Positions 1-8,237 of a stretch of DNA of 64,000 nt are shown one piece after another. Numbering within the stretch: position 1 is the stretch's first letter; each line of letters opens with the position of its first letter. Under the pieces are notes generated by a model that was not told the origin of the DNA, did not search any database, and saw only the letters and a program-made list of their open reading frames with translations. Source of the DNA: CAUZIR01 sp965250195 (lineage in GTDB: Bacteria > Chloroflexota > Dehalococcoidia > Lucifugimonadales > UBA2962); assembly GCA_965250195.1 (NCBI GenBank), contig OZ252295.1, forward strand, positions 372,001-436,000. Reading direction: 5' to 3'. The translations under genes and the position numbers were made by a program.

Positions 1-790
1 CGGACGGTTGGAGTATCTCCGCCTCTACCAGGTTCTCCAATGCGTGGTAGTCGGCCAGCGCCCCAACTGCGGGCTGAACGAGGACGCGCGCGGGCGGCCC
101 CTGGGCTATCTTGCGGCCCCCGGACAGCACCAGCGTGTCCTCGGCGAGGGCCATTACCTCGGAGAGGGAGTGAGAAACGAGCACCATTGGTATGCGAAGC
201 TCGGTCCAGACTCTCTTTAGATAGCGGATGATGACCCCGCGCATTACCGCATCGAGCGAGCTAAGCGGCTCGTCGAACAGCAGCAGGTCAGGAGAGGCGG
301 CCAGAGCCCGGGCCAGTGCGACGCGTTGCGCCTCACCGCCGGACAACCCGCTCACCGGTCTTTCGAGGAGCGAGCCGAGTTCCAGCAGGTCGATCGCCTC
401 CTCCGGGTGCAAGGACCTGCGCTCGGGCGGCACCAGCGCGTGGCCGTAGTCGATGTTCGCGGCCACCGACATGTGCGGGAACAGCATGCCGTCTTGGAAT
501 ACGTAGCCGACACGGCGACGTTCCGGGGGCTGATGCGATGAGCGTGCTCCCGAGCGAAACACTGGGCGCCCCAGAATTTCGATATGCCCCTCGTCGGGAC
601 GGACCATGCCAGCCAGGCAGTTAAGCAGGGTCGTCTTGCCACTGCCGGAGCGTCCGAACACCGCAGTCACGCCCGAAAAGAACTGAGCCTCGCACTCCAG
701 CGTGAATGCCGGGAACGTCTTTTTCACCCGGAAACTCACGACCGGTTCCGAACCGTTCGGTCGACTCGTTGCTGCGGTCTTGAGACTCAC
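1..790 (-). CDS. modC: Molybdate ABC transporter ATP-binding protein ModC (C-terminus cut by window edge)
   Basis: ATPase subunit that should power molybdate uptake through ModB. Reading the minus strand from a GTG at 790 gives a P-loop GRSGSGKTT, the ABC signature LSGGEAQR and a Walker B LLLFDEP followed by SSLD, then the switch His in LVSHS. About 263 codons are visible, and the C-terminal part (in many ModC proteins a molybdate-binding TOBE/MOP domain) lies outside the window, so its presence cannot be judged. The start GTGA overlaps the modB stop, which indicates translational coupling. Substrate specificity is inferred from the neighbouring ModA and ModB; sulfate or tungstate transporters are close relatives. 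Confidence 0.87.
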   Translation of the reverse strand, partial: MSLKTAATSRPNGSEPVVSFRVKKTFPAFTLECEAQFFSGVTAVFGRSGSGKTTLLNCLAGMVRPDEGHIEILGRPVFRSGARSSHQPPERRRVGYVFQDGMLFPHMSVAANIDYGHALVPPERRSLHPEEAIDLLELGSLLERPVSGLSGGEAQRVALARALAASPDLLLFDEPLSSLDAVMRGVIIRYLKRVWTELRIPMVLVSHSLSEVMALAEDTLVLSGGRKIAQGPPARVLVQPAVGALADYHALENLVEAEILQPS

Positions 791-1467
791 TGGTTCACCT
801 CAAGACGTCCGCCTCGGCTGAGCAGCCAGTTGTGCACGGCGAGGCTCACCACCGCCAAACCGATTGTTATACCGATCAGCGTAAAGGCCTGCCCGTCTCT
901 GCCCAGCAAGATGTTCGAATACACTGCGAGCGGCAGGGTCTCGGTGCGGCCCGATATGTTGCCGGCTACTACAATCGTCGCCCCAAACTCGCTCAGGGCC
1001 CGGACAAAACCGAGCAGCAGTCCGGCAAGAATACCCCGGTGTGCCAGAGGAACGGTAATGGTTAAAAAGACGCGCCAGGGCCCGGCGCCCAGTGTCCTAG
1101 CCGACAACTCCAGTCGCCGGTCCACCCCGGCCATGGCCACCATTATCGAGCGGGTCATCAGCGGGAACGAAACGACGGCAGCGGCTATCGCAGCGGCGAA
1201 CCAGGTAAAGACGATGTCGCTGCTGAACAGCCACTGTGAAGCACGACCGAACGGCCCTTCCCTTCCCAGTAGCATGAGTAAAAAGAAGCCGATAGCCACC
1301 GGGGGCAACGCTAAAGGCAACGACACCAACAGGTCTAGAACGAAGCCGCCCGGCATTTTCCTTTTCACCAGCAGCCAACTGACGGCCAGCGCCGGAATCA
1401 GGTTCATCGCGGTAGCGACCACGGCCACCTGTATTGAAAGCCCGACCAGGGAAAGCTCTGACGACAT
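787..1467 (-). CDS. modB: Molybdate ABC transporter permease ModB
   Basis: Inner-membrane permease of 226 residues, the usual length for ModB. Five to six hydrophobic segments are visible, the first near residues 5-32. The cytoplasmic EAA-type loop appears as ELSARTLGAGPWRVF (about residues 140-155), which is where the ATPase docks. It sits between modA and modC with a short gap to modA and a 4-base overlap with modC, so the three form one operon. CysT/CysW-type sulfate permeases are related, but the length and the ModA neighbour favour molybdate or tungstate. Confidence 0.88.
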   Translation of the reverse strand: MSSELSLVGLSIQVAVVATAMNLIPALAVSWLLVKRKMPGGFVLDLLVSLPLALPPVAIGFFLLMLLGREGPFGRASQWLFSSDIVFTWFAAAIAAAVVSFPLMTRSIMVAMAGVDRRLELSARTLGAGPWRVFLTITVPLAHRGILAGLLLGFVRALSEFGATIVVAGNISGRTETLPLAVYSNILLGRDGQAFTLIGITIGLAVVSLAVHNWLLSRGGRLEVNQ

Positions 1468-1478
1468 GGTGCCTATTG

Positions 1479-2288
1479 TTACTCGCGAGGTCGGTCGGGT
1501 GCTGGGTCAAAGCCGAATCGAGCGAAGATTCGCCCCGCAGCCTCTCCACCCAGGTACTCGGCGAACTCTTGCGCCGCGCCCGACCGCTCGCTGCGGGCCG
1601 TGACCACGGCCGGGTAGACGATCGGCGAATGCGAACCGGGCGGGATGATGTCGAGGATGAGGAGGTCGCGGCCGGCAGCTGCGTCGGTCCGGTAGACGAT
1701 GGCCGCATCGGTGTTGCCTCGCTCGACGTTGGTCAGCGCGGCACGGACGTCCGGCGTGGGCACGATCTTGTCGGCCAGGGCGTCCCATAGGCCCAGGCCC
1801 GCCAGCGCCTCCCTTGCGTAGGCCCCGGCGGGCGCCAGGTCCGGGTCCGGTAACGACACGCTGCCGATTGCGCTGGTCGCCAGGTCGTCCAATTTCAGGT
1901 TAGCATCTGCCAGCCCGTTACGCGCCACAACCACCAACTCGTTGCCGACCAGGTCGAACGGACCCGCAGACACGACGTCTTGTTGGACCAATAGTTGGAC
2001 GGGCTGCGCACCGGCGGAAATCAGAAGGTCCGCGGGCGCCCCTTCGATTATCTGTCGGGCAAGAAACTGGGAACCTCCAAAGCTGAACGCGACCTCGACG
2101 CCAGTCTCGGCCCGGTACTGGTCCCCCAGCTCCGTCAAGACGTCGGTCAGGCTGGCCGCGGCAAACACCAAGAGTTCGTCGTCATCGCCCCCGCCGCAGG
2201 CCATCGAAAGAGCCAAAAAAACCCCGATGGCGGTTGCCACCGCTCGCACCCCACCGAAAGCCGTCCACGGCTGCAAACCCGCCTTCAC
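1479..2288 (-). CDS. modA: Molybdate-binding lipoprotein ModA
   Basis: Extracytoplasmic solute-binding protein. From a GTG at 2288 the product is 269 residues with a short basic start, a hydrophobic stretch and a lipobox LSMAC followed by GGGDDD, so it should be lipid-anchored. The mature part begins LLVFAAASLTDVL, the typical ModA opening with the Ser that contacts the oxyanion, and later has SFGGSQ, APADLL and the conserved YRTDA. The frame stays open upstream to 2423, but that extension is polar and crosses the hairpin in the nusA leader, so I prefer the later start, although it has no clear ribosome binding site. A tungstate-specific relative is possible. Confidence 0.85.
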   Translation of the reverse strand: MKAGLQPWTAFGGVRAVATAIGVFLALSMACGGGDDDELLVFAAASLTDVLTELGDQYRAETGVEVAFSFGGSQFLARQIIEGAPADLLISAGAQPVQLLVQQDVVSAGPFDLVGNELVVVARNGLADANLKLDDLATSAIGSVSLPDPDLAPAGAYAREALAGLGLWDALADKIVPTPDVRAALTNVERGNTDAAIVYRTDAAAGRDLLILDIIPPGSHSPIVYPAVVTARSERSGAAQEFAEYLGGEAAGRIFARFGFDPAPDRPRE

Positions 2289-2301
2289 GAGCCGAGCGAG
2301 G

Positions 2302-2330
2302 TTGTTAGCATGGACGGTAGTTGGTATACT
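2302..2330 (+). promoter_or_regulatory. Predicted promoter of the nusA-infB operon
   Basis: TTGTTA at 2302-2307 and TATACT at 2325-2330 are separated by exactly 17 bases, a good sigma-70-type promoter on the plus strand. Transcription would start near 2337 and leave a leader of roughly 118 bases before nusA. It lies inside the 5' end of modA on the opposite strand, so the two transcripts may interfere. Confidence 0.6.
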
Positions 2331-2341
2331 TACGGGCGACA

Positions 2342-2384
2342 ACTTTTCCTCTTCGCGAAAAGTGGGGCCGGCCCCGCTTTTTTT
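2342..2384 (+). terminator. Candidate transcription attenuator in the nusA leader
   Basis: GTGGGG (2362-2367) pairs with CCCCGC (2372-2377) around the loop CCGG, extended by A-T pairs, and runs into seven T (2378-2384): an intrinsic terminator just downstream of the nusA promoter and before the gene. An upstream stem, ACTTTTC (2342-2348) with GAAAAGT (2357-2363), shares bases with the lower part of the terminator stem, so the two could compete. This fits attenuation of the nusA operon. A terminator of an unseen upstream transcript is the alternative. Confidence 0.5.
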
Positions 2385-2454
2385 GATTGAAGAGGGATTT
2401 TTTGCCGGACTCATGCCGCGCACGATCGGCGCAGGGGAGGGGCTGACAAAAAGT

Positions 2455-4122
2455 ATGAAGAGCGATTTTCTGATCGCGCTGACTCAGCTTGCAGCGGAGC
2501 GTAATTTGCCCCGTGAGATTGTGCTGTCCGCAATTGAGGCCGCACTGGTCTCAGCCTACCGGAAGGATAGCATAGCGGCGGGCCAGGACATCTCCGTGAA
2601 GCTCGATCCGGGCAGCGGCGAGGTTAGCGTCTACCTTCTCAAGCGGGTCGTCGAGGACGTCGAAGACCCGCAGCTTGAGATGACCCTTAAAGAGGCACAG
2701 AAATTCAAGGCCGACGCCGAGGTTGGTGAGAGCGTCGCTTACGAGAGCCTTCCACACAGCGCTGGTCGCATTGCCGCCCAGACCGCGAAGCAGGTGGTAC
2801 TGCAGCGCCTGCGTGAGGCCGAGCGGGAACTGGTGTATGAGGAGTTCGCCGACAAAGAGGGCGAAGTCTACACAGTCACCATCCAGCGCATTGAGCCGAA
2901 GCAGATCGTCGCCGAGCTGGGCCGGGCCGAGGCCATCTTGCCTCCCACCGAGCAGGTCTACTTCGAGCGCTACCGCGTGGGCCAGAAAATGAAGGTTCTG
3001 CTCAAATCCATTGAGCGGTCCCTCAAGGGCCCCGAACTCATCGTCTCCCGTGCTGACAAGCTGCTACTCAGACGGCTATTCGAGATGGAAGTCCCCGAGA
3101 TCTACAACGGTTCGGTGGAAATTAAGGCGATCGCCCGCGAGCCCGGCGCCCGCAGCAAAGTCGCCGTGTGGTCGGCGCAGACCGGCGTGGATCCTGTCGG
3201 CTCCTGCGTGGGCCTGAGAGGAATTCGCATTCAGAACATCGTCAACGAGCTCCACGGCGAGAAGATCGACGTCGTCGAGTGGGACCCCGACCCGACAGTA
3301 TTCATTGCCCACGCCCTCAGCCCCTCACAGGTTCTGAGAGTGGACTTGAATACCGAGGACCTCTCGGCAGTAGCGGTCGTCCCGGACCGTCAGCTATCGC
3401 TGGCAATAGGCAAGGAGGGCCAGAACGCCCGGCTCGCCGCTAAGTTGACCGGCTGGAAAGTCGACATTCAGAGCGACGTAGATGCCGCGGAAGCTCCGGT
3501 CAAGCCGAAGGCCGCAGCGCCCGCCGCGGCAGTCAAGGAGGCGGTTGGAGAGGTCCAGGCCGAGGCCGTCGGCGCGGCCGCGCCGGAGGCCGTCCCTGCG
3601 GTCGCCGAGGAGGCGCCTCTCGACCAGCGCCCATTCAAACAGATACGTGAGTACGCCCGCGAACTGGGCGTTGACCTGAAGGGCATCCGCTCGAAGGCGG
3701 ACACCTTGCAGGCCATCGCAGACTTCCAGAAGGCGGCAGCGGTGGCGGCCCCGGCGCCCGACGCTCCGGAACCGGAGCCAGTGCAGGTAGAGGCGGGCGC
3801 CGAAACGACTCAGGAGGTTACCGGACCCCCCGCAGAGCCCGAAGCCTCCACAGAAGAGGTGAAGGCTCCGGTTGAGCAGCAGGTCGCTGCCCCCGTCTTT
3901 GAAGAGGAGAGGGCCGCAGATGTGCCCGAGCCAGTCGGAGTTGCCGCCCCGTCGTTGTCAGAGTTACCCGAAGAGGTTTGGACGGTGCGTCGACCGGCGG
4001 CGTCCTCCGAGCCCGGCCAGATAAGGTTCGCCGAGGACATAGAGGAGTTGCGTCCAGACGGGCCGGGACGCCGCCGCCGAACGGGTGGCCGAAGGCGAGC
4101 GTACAGGCCGCGCAGACGTTAA
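2455..4122 (+). CDS. nusA: Transcription termination/antitermination factor NusA with long C-terminal extension
   Basis: RNA polymerase-binding factor that controls pausing, termination and antitermination. From the ATG at 2455 (purine-rich GGGGAGGGG upstream) it has 555 residues: the N-terminal RNAP-binding domain (1 to about 130), an S1 domain beginning GEVYTVTIQRI, and two KH domains (about 200-345) ending in the conserved IGKEGQNARLAAKLTGW. The rest is unusual: an Ala/Pro/Glu-rich linker, a short helical segment around residues 389-425 (QIREYARELGVDLKG) resembling Rho-N or SAP-like folds, another acidic Pro-rich stretch, and a very basic Arg-rich tail. rimP, which often precedes nusA, is absent. 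A start at 2413 is possible. Confidence 0.95.
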   Translation: MKSDFLIALTQLAAERNLPREIVLSAIEAALVSAYRKDSIAAGQDISVKLDPGSGEVSVYLLKRVVEDVEDPQLEMTLKEAQKFKADAEVGESVAYESLPHSAGRIAAQTAKQVVLQRLREAERELVYEEFADKEGEVYTVTIQRIEPKQIVAELGRAEAILPPTEQVYFERYRVGQKMKVLLKSIERSLKGPELIVSRADKLLLRRLFEMEVPEIYNGSVEIKAIAREPGARSKVAVWSAQTGVDPVGSCVGLRGIRIQNIVNELHGEKIDVVEWDPDPTVFIAHALSPSQVLRVDLNTEDLSAVAVVPDRQLSLAIGKEGQNARLAAKLTGWKVDIQSDVDAAEAPVKPKAAAPAAAVKEAVGEVQAEAVGAAAPEAVPAVAEEAPLDQRPFKQIREYARELGVDLKGIRSKADTLQAIADFQKAAAVAAPAPDAPEPEPVQVEAGAETTQEVTGPPAEPEASTEEVKAPVEQQVAAPVFEEERAADVPEPVGVAAPSLSELPEEVWTVRRPAASSEPGQIRFAEDIEELRPDGPGRRRRTGGRRRAYRPRRR

Positions 4123-4175
4123 CTGCCCAGCGCCTGACCAACACGAAGCGGAGAGCGGCCGAGTTGCGCCTCCCA

Positions 4176-4481
4176 ATGCGTTCGAGCCCGAAACCGACCC
4201 GCCTGCCCGAGCGGACCTGCATCGCGTGCGGCACCAAAGCAACGAAGTCGGCGTTGATCCGACTGGCACCAGGCCCTGAGGGGGCTCGTTTCGACCCGGA
4301 AGGCCGGTTGCCTGGCCGGGGTGCATACCTCTGTTTGAGGGCGGCCTGCGACAAGGCCGAGCTAAGAGCGGGTAGGTTATCCTACGCGCTGCGGACACCG
4401 GTGTCTCAGCCGGAGGTGGTCCGTCTGATTTCCGAATTAAAAGAGAGGGAGGGCCTGCGGGGCCCGACAGAGACCAGCTAG
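4176..4481 (+). CDS. ylxR: YlxR family RNA-binding protein (DUF448)
   Basis: Small basic protein encoded between nusA and infB, as in many bacteria. From the ATG at 4176 it has 101 residues. The family signature RTCIACG near the N-terminus and the GRGAYLC motif in the middle are both present. YlxR proteins are RNA-binding, and some have been linked to RNase P or to transcription control. The stop is directly followed by the infB start codon at 4482. The frame is open much further upstream over the end of nusA, but that part has no family similarity and I leave it out. Confidence 0.87.
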   Translation: MRSSPKPTRLPERTCIACGTKATKSALIRLAPGPEGARFDPEGRLPGRGAYLCLRAACDKAELRAGRLSYALRTPVSQPEVVRLISELKEREGLRGPTETS

Positions 4482-6305
4482 ATGACAACCAACGGACAAA
4501 CACAGACACCGGACGACCCTGCCGCGAGCCCTGGCGCCGCTGCGCCGCCAGTTGCAACAGCCGCGCCTGTTCTCGACATACCAGACGCCATCTCCGTCGG
4601 GGACCTGGCCGCCCTGATGCGGGTCACCGCGGTCGACGTGATCAAGCAGCTCATGCGCCGCGGCCACATGTATGCGATCAACGAGGTCATAGATTTTGAG
4701 CTCGCCGCCGAACTGGCCGAGGACTTCGGCTACGACATTCTCGAGCCCGAAGAGCTGAGCGAAGACGCCACGTCAATCGTCCTCTCCCAGGAGGGGGAAG
4801 ACCCGGCCGACCTGCAGCCCCGGCCCGCCGTGGTGACGATCCTCGGTCACGTAGATCACGGCAAAACGACTCTGCTCGACGCCATCCGCGACACCAAAGT
4901 GGTCGATGGTGAGGCGGGGGGTATCACCCAGCACATCGGCGCATACCAGATAGAGCGGGACGGAGGTCGGATAACCTTCCTCGATACGCCCGGTCATGAG
5001 GCGTTCACGGCTATGAGGGCACGTGGGGCGAAGGTCACCGACATCGCCGTGCTGGTGGTGGCCGCAGACGACGGCCTAATGCCTCAGACCGAGGAGGCCA
5101 TTGACCACATCAAGGCCGCCGACGTCCCGATGATCGTCGCCATTAACAAGGTCGACAAATCCGACGCCGACCCTGAAAAGGTCAAACGGCAGCTCGCCGA
5201 GCGCGACCTGCTGGTCGAGGACTGGGGCGGCGACATCATCTCCGTCCCGGTGTCGGCCCTCAAGGGCGAGGGTGTTTCGGACGTCCTTGAGCACATCGAC
5301 CTAGTGGCCGAGATTTCCGAACTCAAGGCCAACCCCGACCGGCCTGCGCGCGGGGTCGTCGTCGAGGCCCAGGTGGACCGCAGCCGCGGCCCGGTGGCCA
5401 CGGTTCTGGTGCAGACAGGGACACTGAGAGTCGGGGATCATATAGTCGTCGGTTCGATCCGGGGTCGAGTCAAGGCGATGATGGACGATCGGGGCCGACG
5501 CTTCGACGAAGCCGGACCATCGACACCGGCCGAGATACTGGGCATCAGCGGAATGCCGGACGCCGGAGACATATTCGAAGTGGTCGCCGACGAAAAAACG
5601 GGCCGCGCCCTGGCCGAGAAGCGCGAGCGTGAAGCGGCTTCCCACGCCGGTACGTCGCTGGGCGATGTCTACACCCGGGTCGAGTCCGGCGAGGCAAAAG
5701 CACTCAACCTGATCGTAAGAACAGACGTCCAGGGAACCGTGGACGCCGTCCTGTCCGTCCTCGACGGGCTCGGCACCGAAAAGGTCAAGGTCAACGTCAT
5801 CCGATCCGCGGCCGGTAGCATATCCGAGAACGACGTCTTGCTGGCGGTAGCGTCCGACGCCATCATCATCGGCTTCAACACCGAGCCCCAGGCCGGCGCC
5901 CGGTCCCGCGCCAGCCAGGAAGGCGTCGAGATACGCAGCTACGACGTCATCTACGCCCTCATTGAGGACATCGACAAGGCCCTACAAGGCCTGCTTGAAC
6001 CGGTGTTCCGCGACGTCGTGGAGGGAGAGGCGACCGTAAGGGCCGTCTTCCCCATGGGCCGTACCGCCCGAATCGCCGGCTTCTACGTTGGTCGCGGCAA
6101 GATCACCCGGGACGCCGAGATATACGTCACTCGCGACGGCGAGAGGCTGGCCACGGGCAAGCTTTTGAGCCTCAAACACTTCAAAAATGACGTTCGAGAG
6201 GTCGCCAACGGCAACGAAGGTGGCCTTGTGATCGACGGGTTCAACGACTTCCAAGAGGGTGACATCCTCGAAGCCCACCGCACCGAGCAGGTCGGCGTCG
6301 GTTAA
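4482..6305 (+). CDS. infB: Translation initiation factor IF-2
   Basis: GTPase that places initiator tRNA on the ribosome. It has 607 residues, a short form: a low-complexity Ala/Pro start, one IF2-N domain (about residues 35-85), then the G domain with GHVDHGKTT (near residue 121), GGITQHIGA, DTPGHE and NKVD, followed by the beta-barrel domains II to IV. Domain IV is recognisable by FPMGRTARIAGFYVGRG. The large N-terminal extension seen in Enterobacteria and Actinobacteria is missing. It abuts ylxR and is followed by rbfA 9 bases later. Confidence 0.97.
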   Translation: MTTNGQTQTPDDPAASPGAAAPPVATAAPVLDIPDAISVGDLAALMRVTAVDVIKQLMRRGHMYAINEVIDFELAAELAEDFGYDILEPEELSEDATSIVLSQEGEDPADLQPRPAVVTILGHVDHGKTTLLDAIRDTKVVDGEAGGITQHIGAYQIERDGGRITFLDTPGHEAFTAMRARGAKVTDIAVLVVAADDGLMPQTEEAIDHIKAADVPMIVAINKVDKSDADPEKVKRQLAERDLLVEDWGGDIISVPVSALKGEGVSDVLEHIDLVAEISELKANPDRPARGVVVEAQVDRSRGPVATVLVQTGTLRVGDHIVVGSIRGRVKAMMDDRGRRFDEAGPSTPAEILGISGMPDAGDIFEVVADEKTGRALAEKREREAASHAGTSLGDVYTRVESGEAKALNLIVRTDVQGTVDAVLSVLDGLGTEKVKVNVIRSAAGSISENDVLLAVASDAIIIGFNTEPQAGARSRASQEGVEIRSYDVIYALIEDIDKALQGLLEPVFRDVVEGEATVRAVFPMGRTARIAGFYVGRGKITRDAEIYVTRDGERLATGKLLSLKHFKNDVREVANGNEGGLVIDGFNDFQEGDILEAHRTEQVGVG

Positions 6306-6314
6306 GGGCACGAG

Positions 6315-6758
6315 ATGACGCGCCGAGTGGACCGCGTCAACGCCAACCTGCGCCAGCAGGTAAGCGAGATTCTGGCCAACGAGGTCAAGGATCCACGCAT
6401 AGACGGCATGATCAGCGTCGTAGACGTCGAGACGACGGGCGACCTGCGCCGGGCCAAGGTCTTCGTGAGCGTGTACGGCAGTGACGATGCCCGCAAGGTA
6501 CTGAAGGCCCTCAAGTCCGCGTCGGGCTTCGTCGGTCGCAGGCTGAGCAACCGGCTGGCAATGAGAACGGTGCCCCAAATACAGTTCAGACTCGACGACT
6601 CCATTGAGCGCGGCTCCGAGCTTTCCGCCAAGATTCTCCAGGCCTCTGGCGACTTGCCGAGCAACGAGTCCGCGACTGTCGAATCGGGTTCTGCCCACCC
6701 GGCAGTGACCGAATCGGCACCCGTGGAATCGATGTCAGCCAAACCTCCCAAGGCCTGA
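6315..6758 (+). CDS. rbfA: 30S ribosome-binding factor RbfA
   Basis: Cold-shock-type KH-like factor for late 30S maturation. It has 147 residues. The N-terminal part (RVDRVNANLRQQVSEIL, then EVKDPRI and the D-V-E-T strand) and the C-terminal motif VPQIQFRLDDSIERG are typical. The last 35 residues are a Ser/Ala/Glu/Pro-rich tail outside the conserved fold. It lies between infB and truB, 9 bases after infB and 4 bases before truB, which is the classic order. Confidence 0.93.
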   Translation: MTRRVDRVNANLRQQVSEILANEVKDPRIDGMISVVDVETTGDLRRAKVFVSVYGSDDARKVLKALKSASGFVGRRLSNRLAMRTVPQIQFRLDDSIERGSELSAKILQASGDLPSNESATVESGSAHPAVTESAPVESMSAKPPKA

Positions 6759-6762
6759 CCGG

Positions 6763-7746
6763 ATGACAGCGAAGACGGCCGCTCGCACCATCGACGGTCT
6801 GCTGGTGGTCGATAAGCCCTCGGGTATCACGTCCATGGACGTGGTCCGGCGCGTCAAGCGGGCCAGCGGCCTCAAGAAGGTCGGCCACGGCGGCACCCTC
6901 GACCCGATCGCTACCGGCGTCATACCCGTCTGCTTGGGCCAGGCCACGCGCATGATGGAGTACCTCGTCGATGGCGGTAAGGAGTACCGGGGCGTCGTCG
7001 AGCTGGGCGTCCAGACCGATACTTACGATGCCGCCGGGCGGGTTGTCGCCACCTCCGACGCATCCGGCATAACCGCAGAGCAGATCGAACATGCGCTAGA
7101 GGGTTTTAGGGGCACCATCGCTCAGGTTCCGCCCATGTACAGTGCGCTGAAAAAAGACGGCAAGCGCCTCTACGACCTCGCTCGCGCGGGCATCGAGGTG
7201 GAACGAGAGCCGCGCGAGGTTGTGGTCGACCACATATCGCTGGAGAGCTACGAACCACCTCTCGCGACGGTAATGGTGCGTTGCGGACGCGGTTTTTACA
7301 TGCGATCCCTCGCATATGATCTCGGTCAAGCACTTGGTGTTGGGGGCAACTTGAGGGGCCTGGTGCGGTTGCTCAGCGGGCACTTTCGGCTCGAAGATGC
7401 CCTGTCGCTCGATGCCGTTGAGGAAATGTTCACTGATGGGAGCTGGCAGGACTCCGTCCGGGCCCCGGACGCCGCACTGTTACACCTGCCAGCGATGGTC
7501 CTTGGCGACAGGGTGGTGAAGATAATCCGACAGGGTCAGCCCGTTCCGGTCGGAGCCCGCATCCCACCAAGGCGACCGGGAGATCGGGCGCGCGCATACA
7601 CGACCGGCGGCGAGTTCGTCGCAATAATGGAATTCGTCGGAGCGAGTGGCCAGTGGCAGCCGGAGAAGGTGTTCAACTTCGCGTACATTGAGCCCGCTTA
7701 CCAAAAGCCGAGCAAAACCGCCAAATCCGCAGCCGGCAAATCTTGA
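6763..7746 (+). CDS. truB: tRNA pseudouridine(55) synthase TruB
   Basis: Makes pseudouridine-55 in the T-loop of tRNAs. It has 327 residues. The catalytic Asp lies in the family motif GHGGTLDPIATGV (about residue 45), preceded by LLVVDKPSGITS. The motifs VPPMYSALKKDGKRLYDLAR and RCGRGFYMRSLAYDLG are also present. The C-terminal part resembles a degenerate PUA domain and ends in a Lys-rich tail. Its stop codon overlaps the predicted rplU promoter, so the ribosomal protein genes downstream can be expressed separately. Confidence 0.95.
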   Translation: MTAKTAARTIDGLLVVDKPSGITSMDVVRRVKRASGLKKVGHGGTLDPIATGVIPVCLGQATRMMEYLVDGGKEYRGVVELGVQTDTYDAAGRVVATSDASGITAEQIEHALEGFRGTIAQVPPMYSALKKDGKRLYDLARAGIEVEREPREVVVDHISLESYEPPLATVMVRCGRGFYMRSLAYDLGQALGVGGNLRGLVRLLSGHFRLEDALSLDAVEEMFTDGSWQDSVRAPDAALLHLPAMVLGDRVVKIIRQGQPVPVGARIPPRRPGDRARAYTTGGEFVAIMEFVGASGQWQPEKVFNFAYIEPAYQKPSKTAKSAAGKS

Positions 7747-7771
7747 CCCTGCGGCCCCATAACTTTAAACT
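7743..7771 (+). promoter_or_regulatory. Predicted promoter of rplU-rpmA-rpmE
   Basis: TTGACC (7743-7748) and TAAACT (7766-7771) are spaced by 17 bases; the -35 overlaps the truB stop codon. Transcription would begin near 7778. The same element pair, TTGACC and TAAACT with an 18-base spacer, stands before cysH at 35565-35594, which strengthens both calls. Confidence 0.55.
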
Positions 7772-7785
7772 TGATGGCAGGCACT

Positions 7786-7831
7786 GTGAGCGCCGGTGGT
7801 GACGGGCGCAACCCCGTCCCGAGAAGCTCAC
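7786..7831 (+). promoter_or_regulatory. Structured leader before ribosomal protein L21
   Basis: GTGAGC (7786-7791) pairs with GCTCAC (7826-7831), and inside it GACGGG (7801-7806) pairs with CCCGTC (7813-7818) around a CGCAAC loop. The element falls between the predicted transcription start and rplU, where autoregulatory r-protein leaders occur. I cannot assign it to a described L21-leader family. Confidence 0.45.
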
Positions 7832-7860
7832 GGCTCGCAGCATTTCCCGGAGCAGATACC

Positions 7861-8175
7861 TTGACCGACTACGCCATAGTGCAAACAGGCGGTAAGCAGT
7901 ACCGCGTCAACGCAGGCGACGTCATCCGCGTAGAGACCATTCCCGGTGACGAAGGCGACGTCGTCGAGCTTGACGACGTTCGCATGCTGTCGCTCGACGG
8001 CGACATAACCATCGGTACGCCGTCGGTGCCCGACGCCAAAGTCGTGGCCCAGATAACGGCTGCCGGCAGGGGCAAAAAGATCATCGTCTTTAAGTACAAG
8101 GCCAAGACGCGCTACCGGCGCAAGAACGGGCATCGTCAGCCCTACACCGACTTGAAGATAACGAGCATCTCATAA
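7861..8175 (+). CDS. rplU: 50S ribosomal protein L21
   Basis: Large-subunit protein that binds 23S rRNA. With a TTG start at 7861 (GGAG eight bases upstream) it has 104 residues, matching the usual length and beginning with the conserved YAIVQTGGKQYRV. The C-terminal KYKAKTRYRRKNGHRQPYTDLKI segment is also typical. The frame stays open upstream from 7771, but that part folds as an RNA leader and is not conserved L21 sequence. It is the first gene of rplU-rpmA-rpmE. Confidence 0.95.
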   Translation: MTDYAIVQTGGKQYRVNAGDVIRVETIPGDEGDVVELDDVRMLSLDGDITIGTPSVPDAKVVAQITAAGRGKKIIVFKYKAKTRYRRKNGHRQPYTDLKITSIS

Positions 8176-8237
8176 TTGAGGCACCCATCTCGGGTAGCCA
8201 ACGTCGCGCGGCGATAGCGGCGGACTAGGAGCAACGC

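Noticed and set aside
584..1603. 339-codon plus-strand frame over modB and modA
   Set aside because: Antisense to recognisable modB, modA and modC with all expected motifs; no family resemblance of its own.
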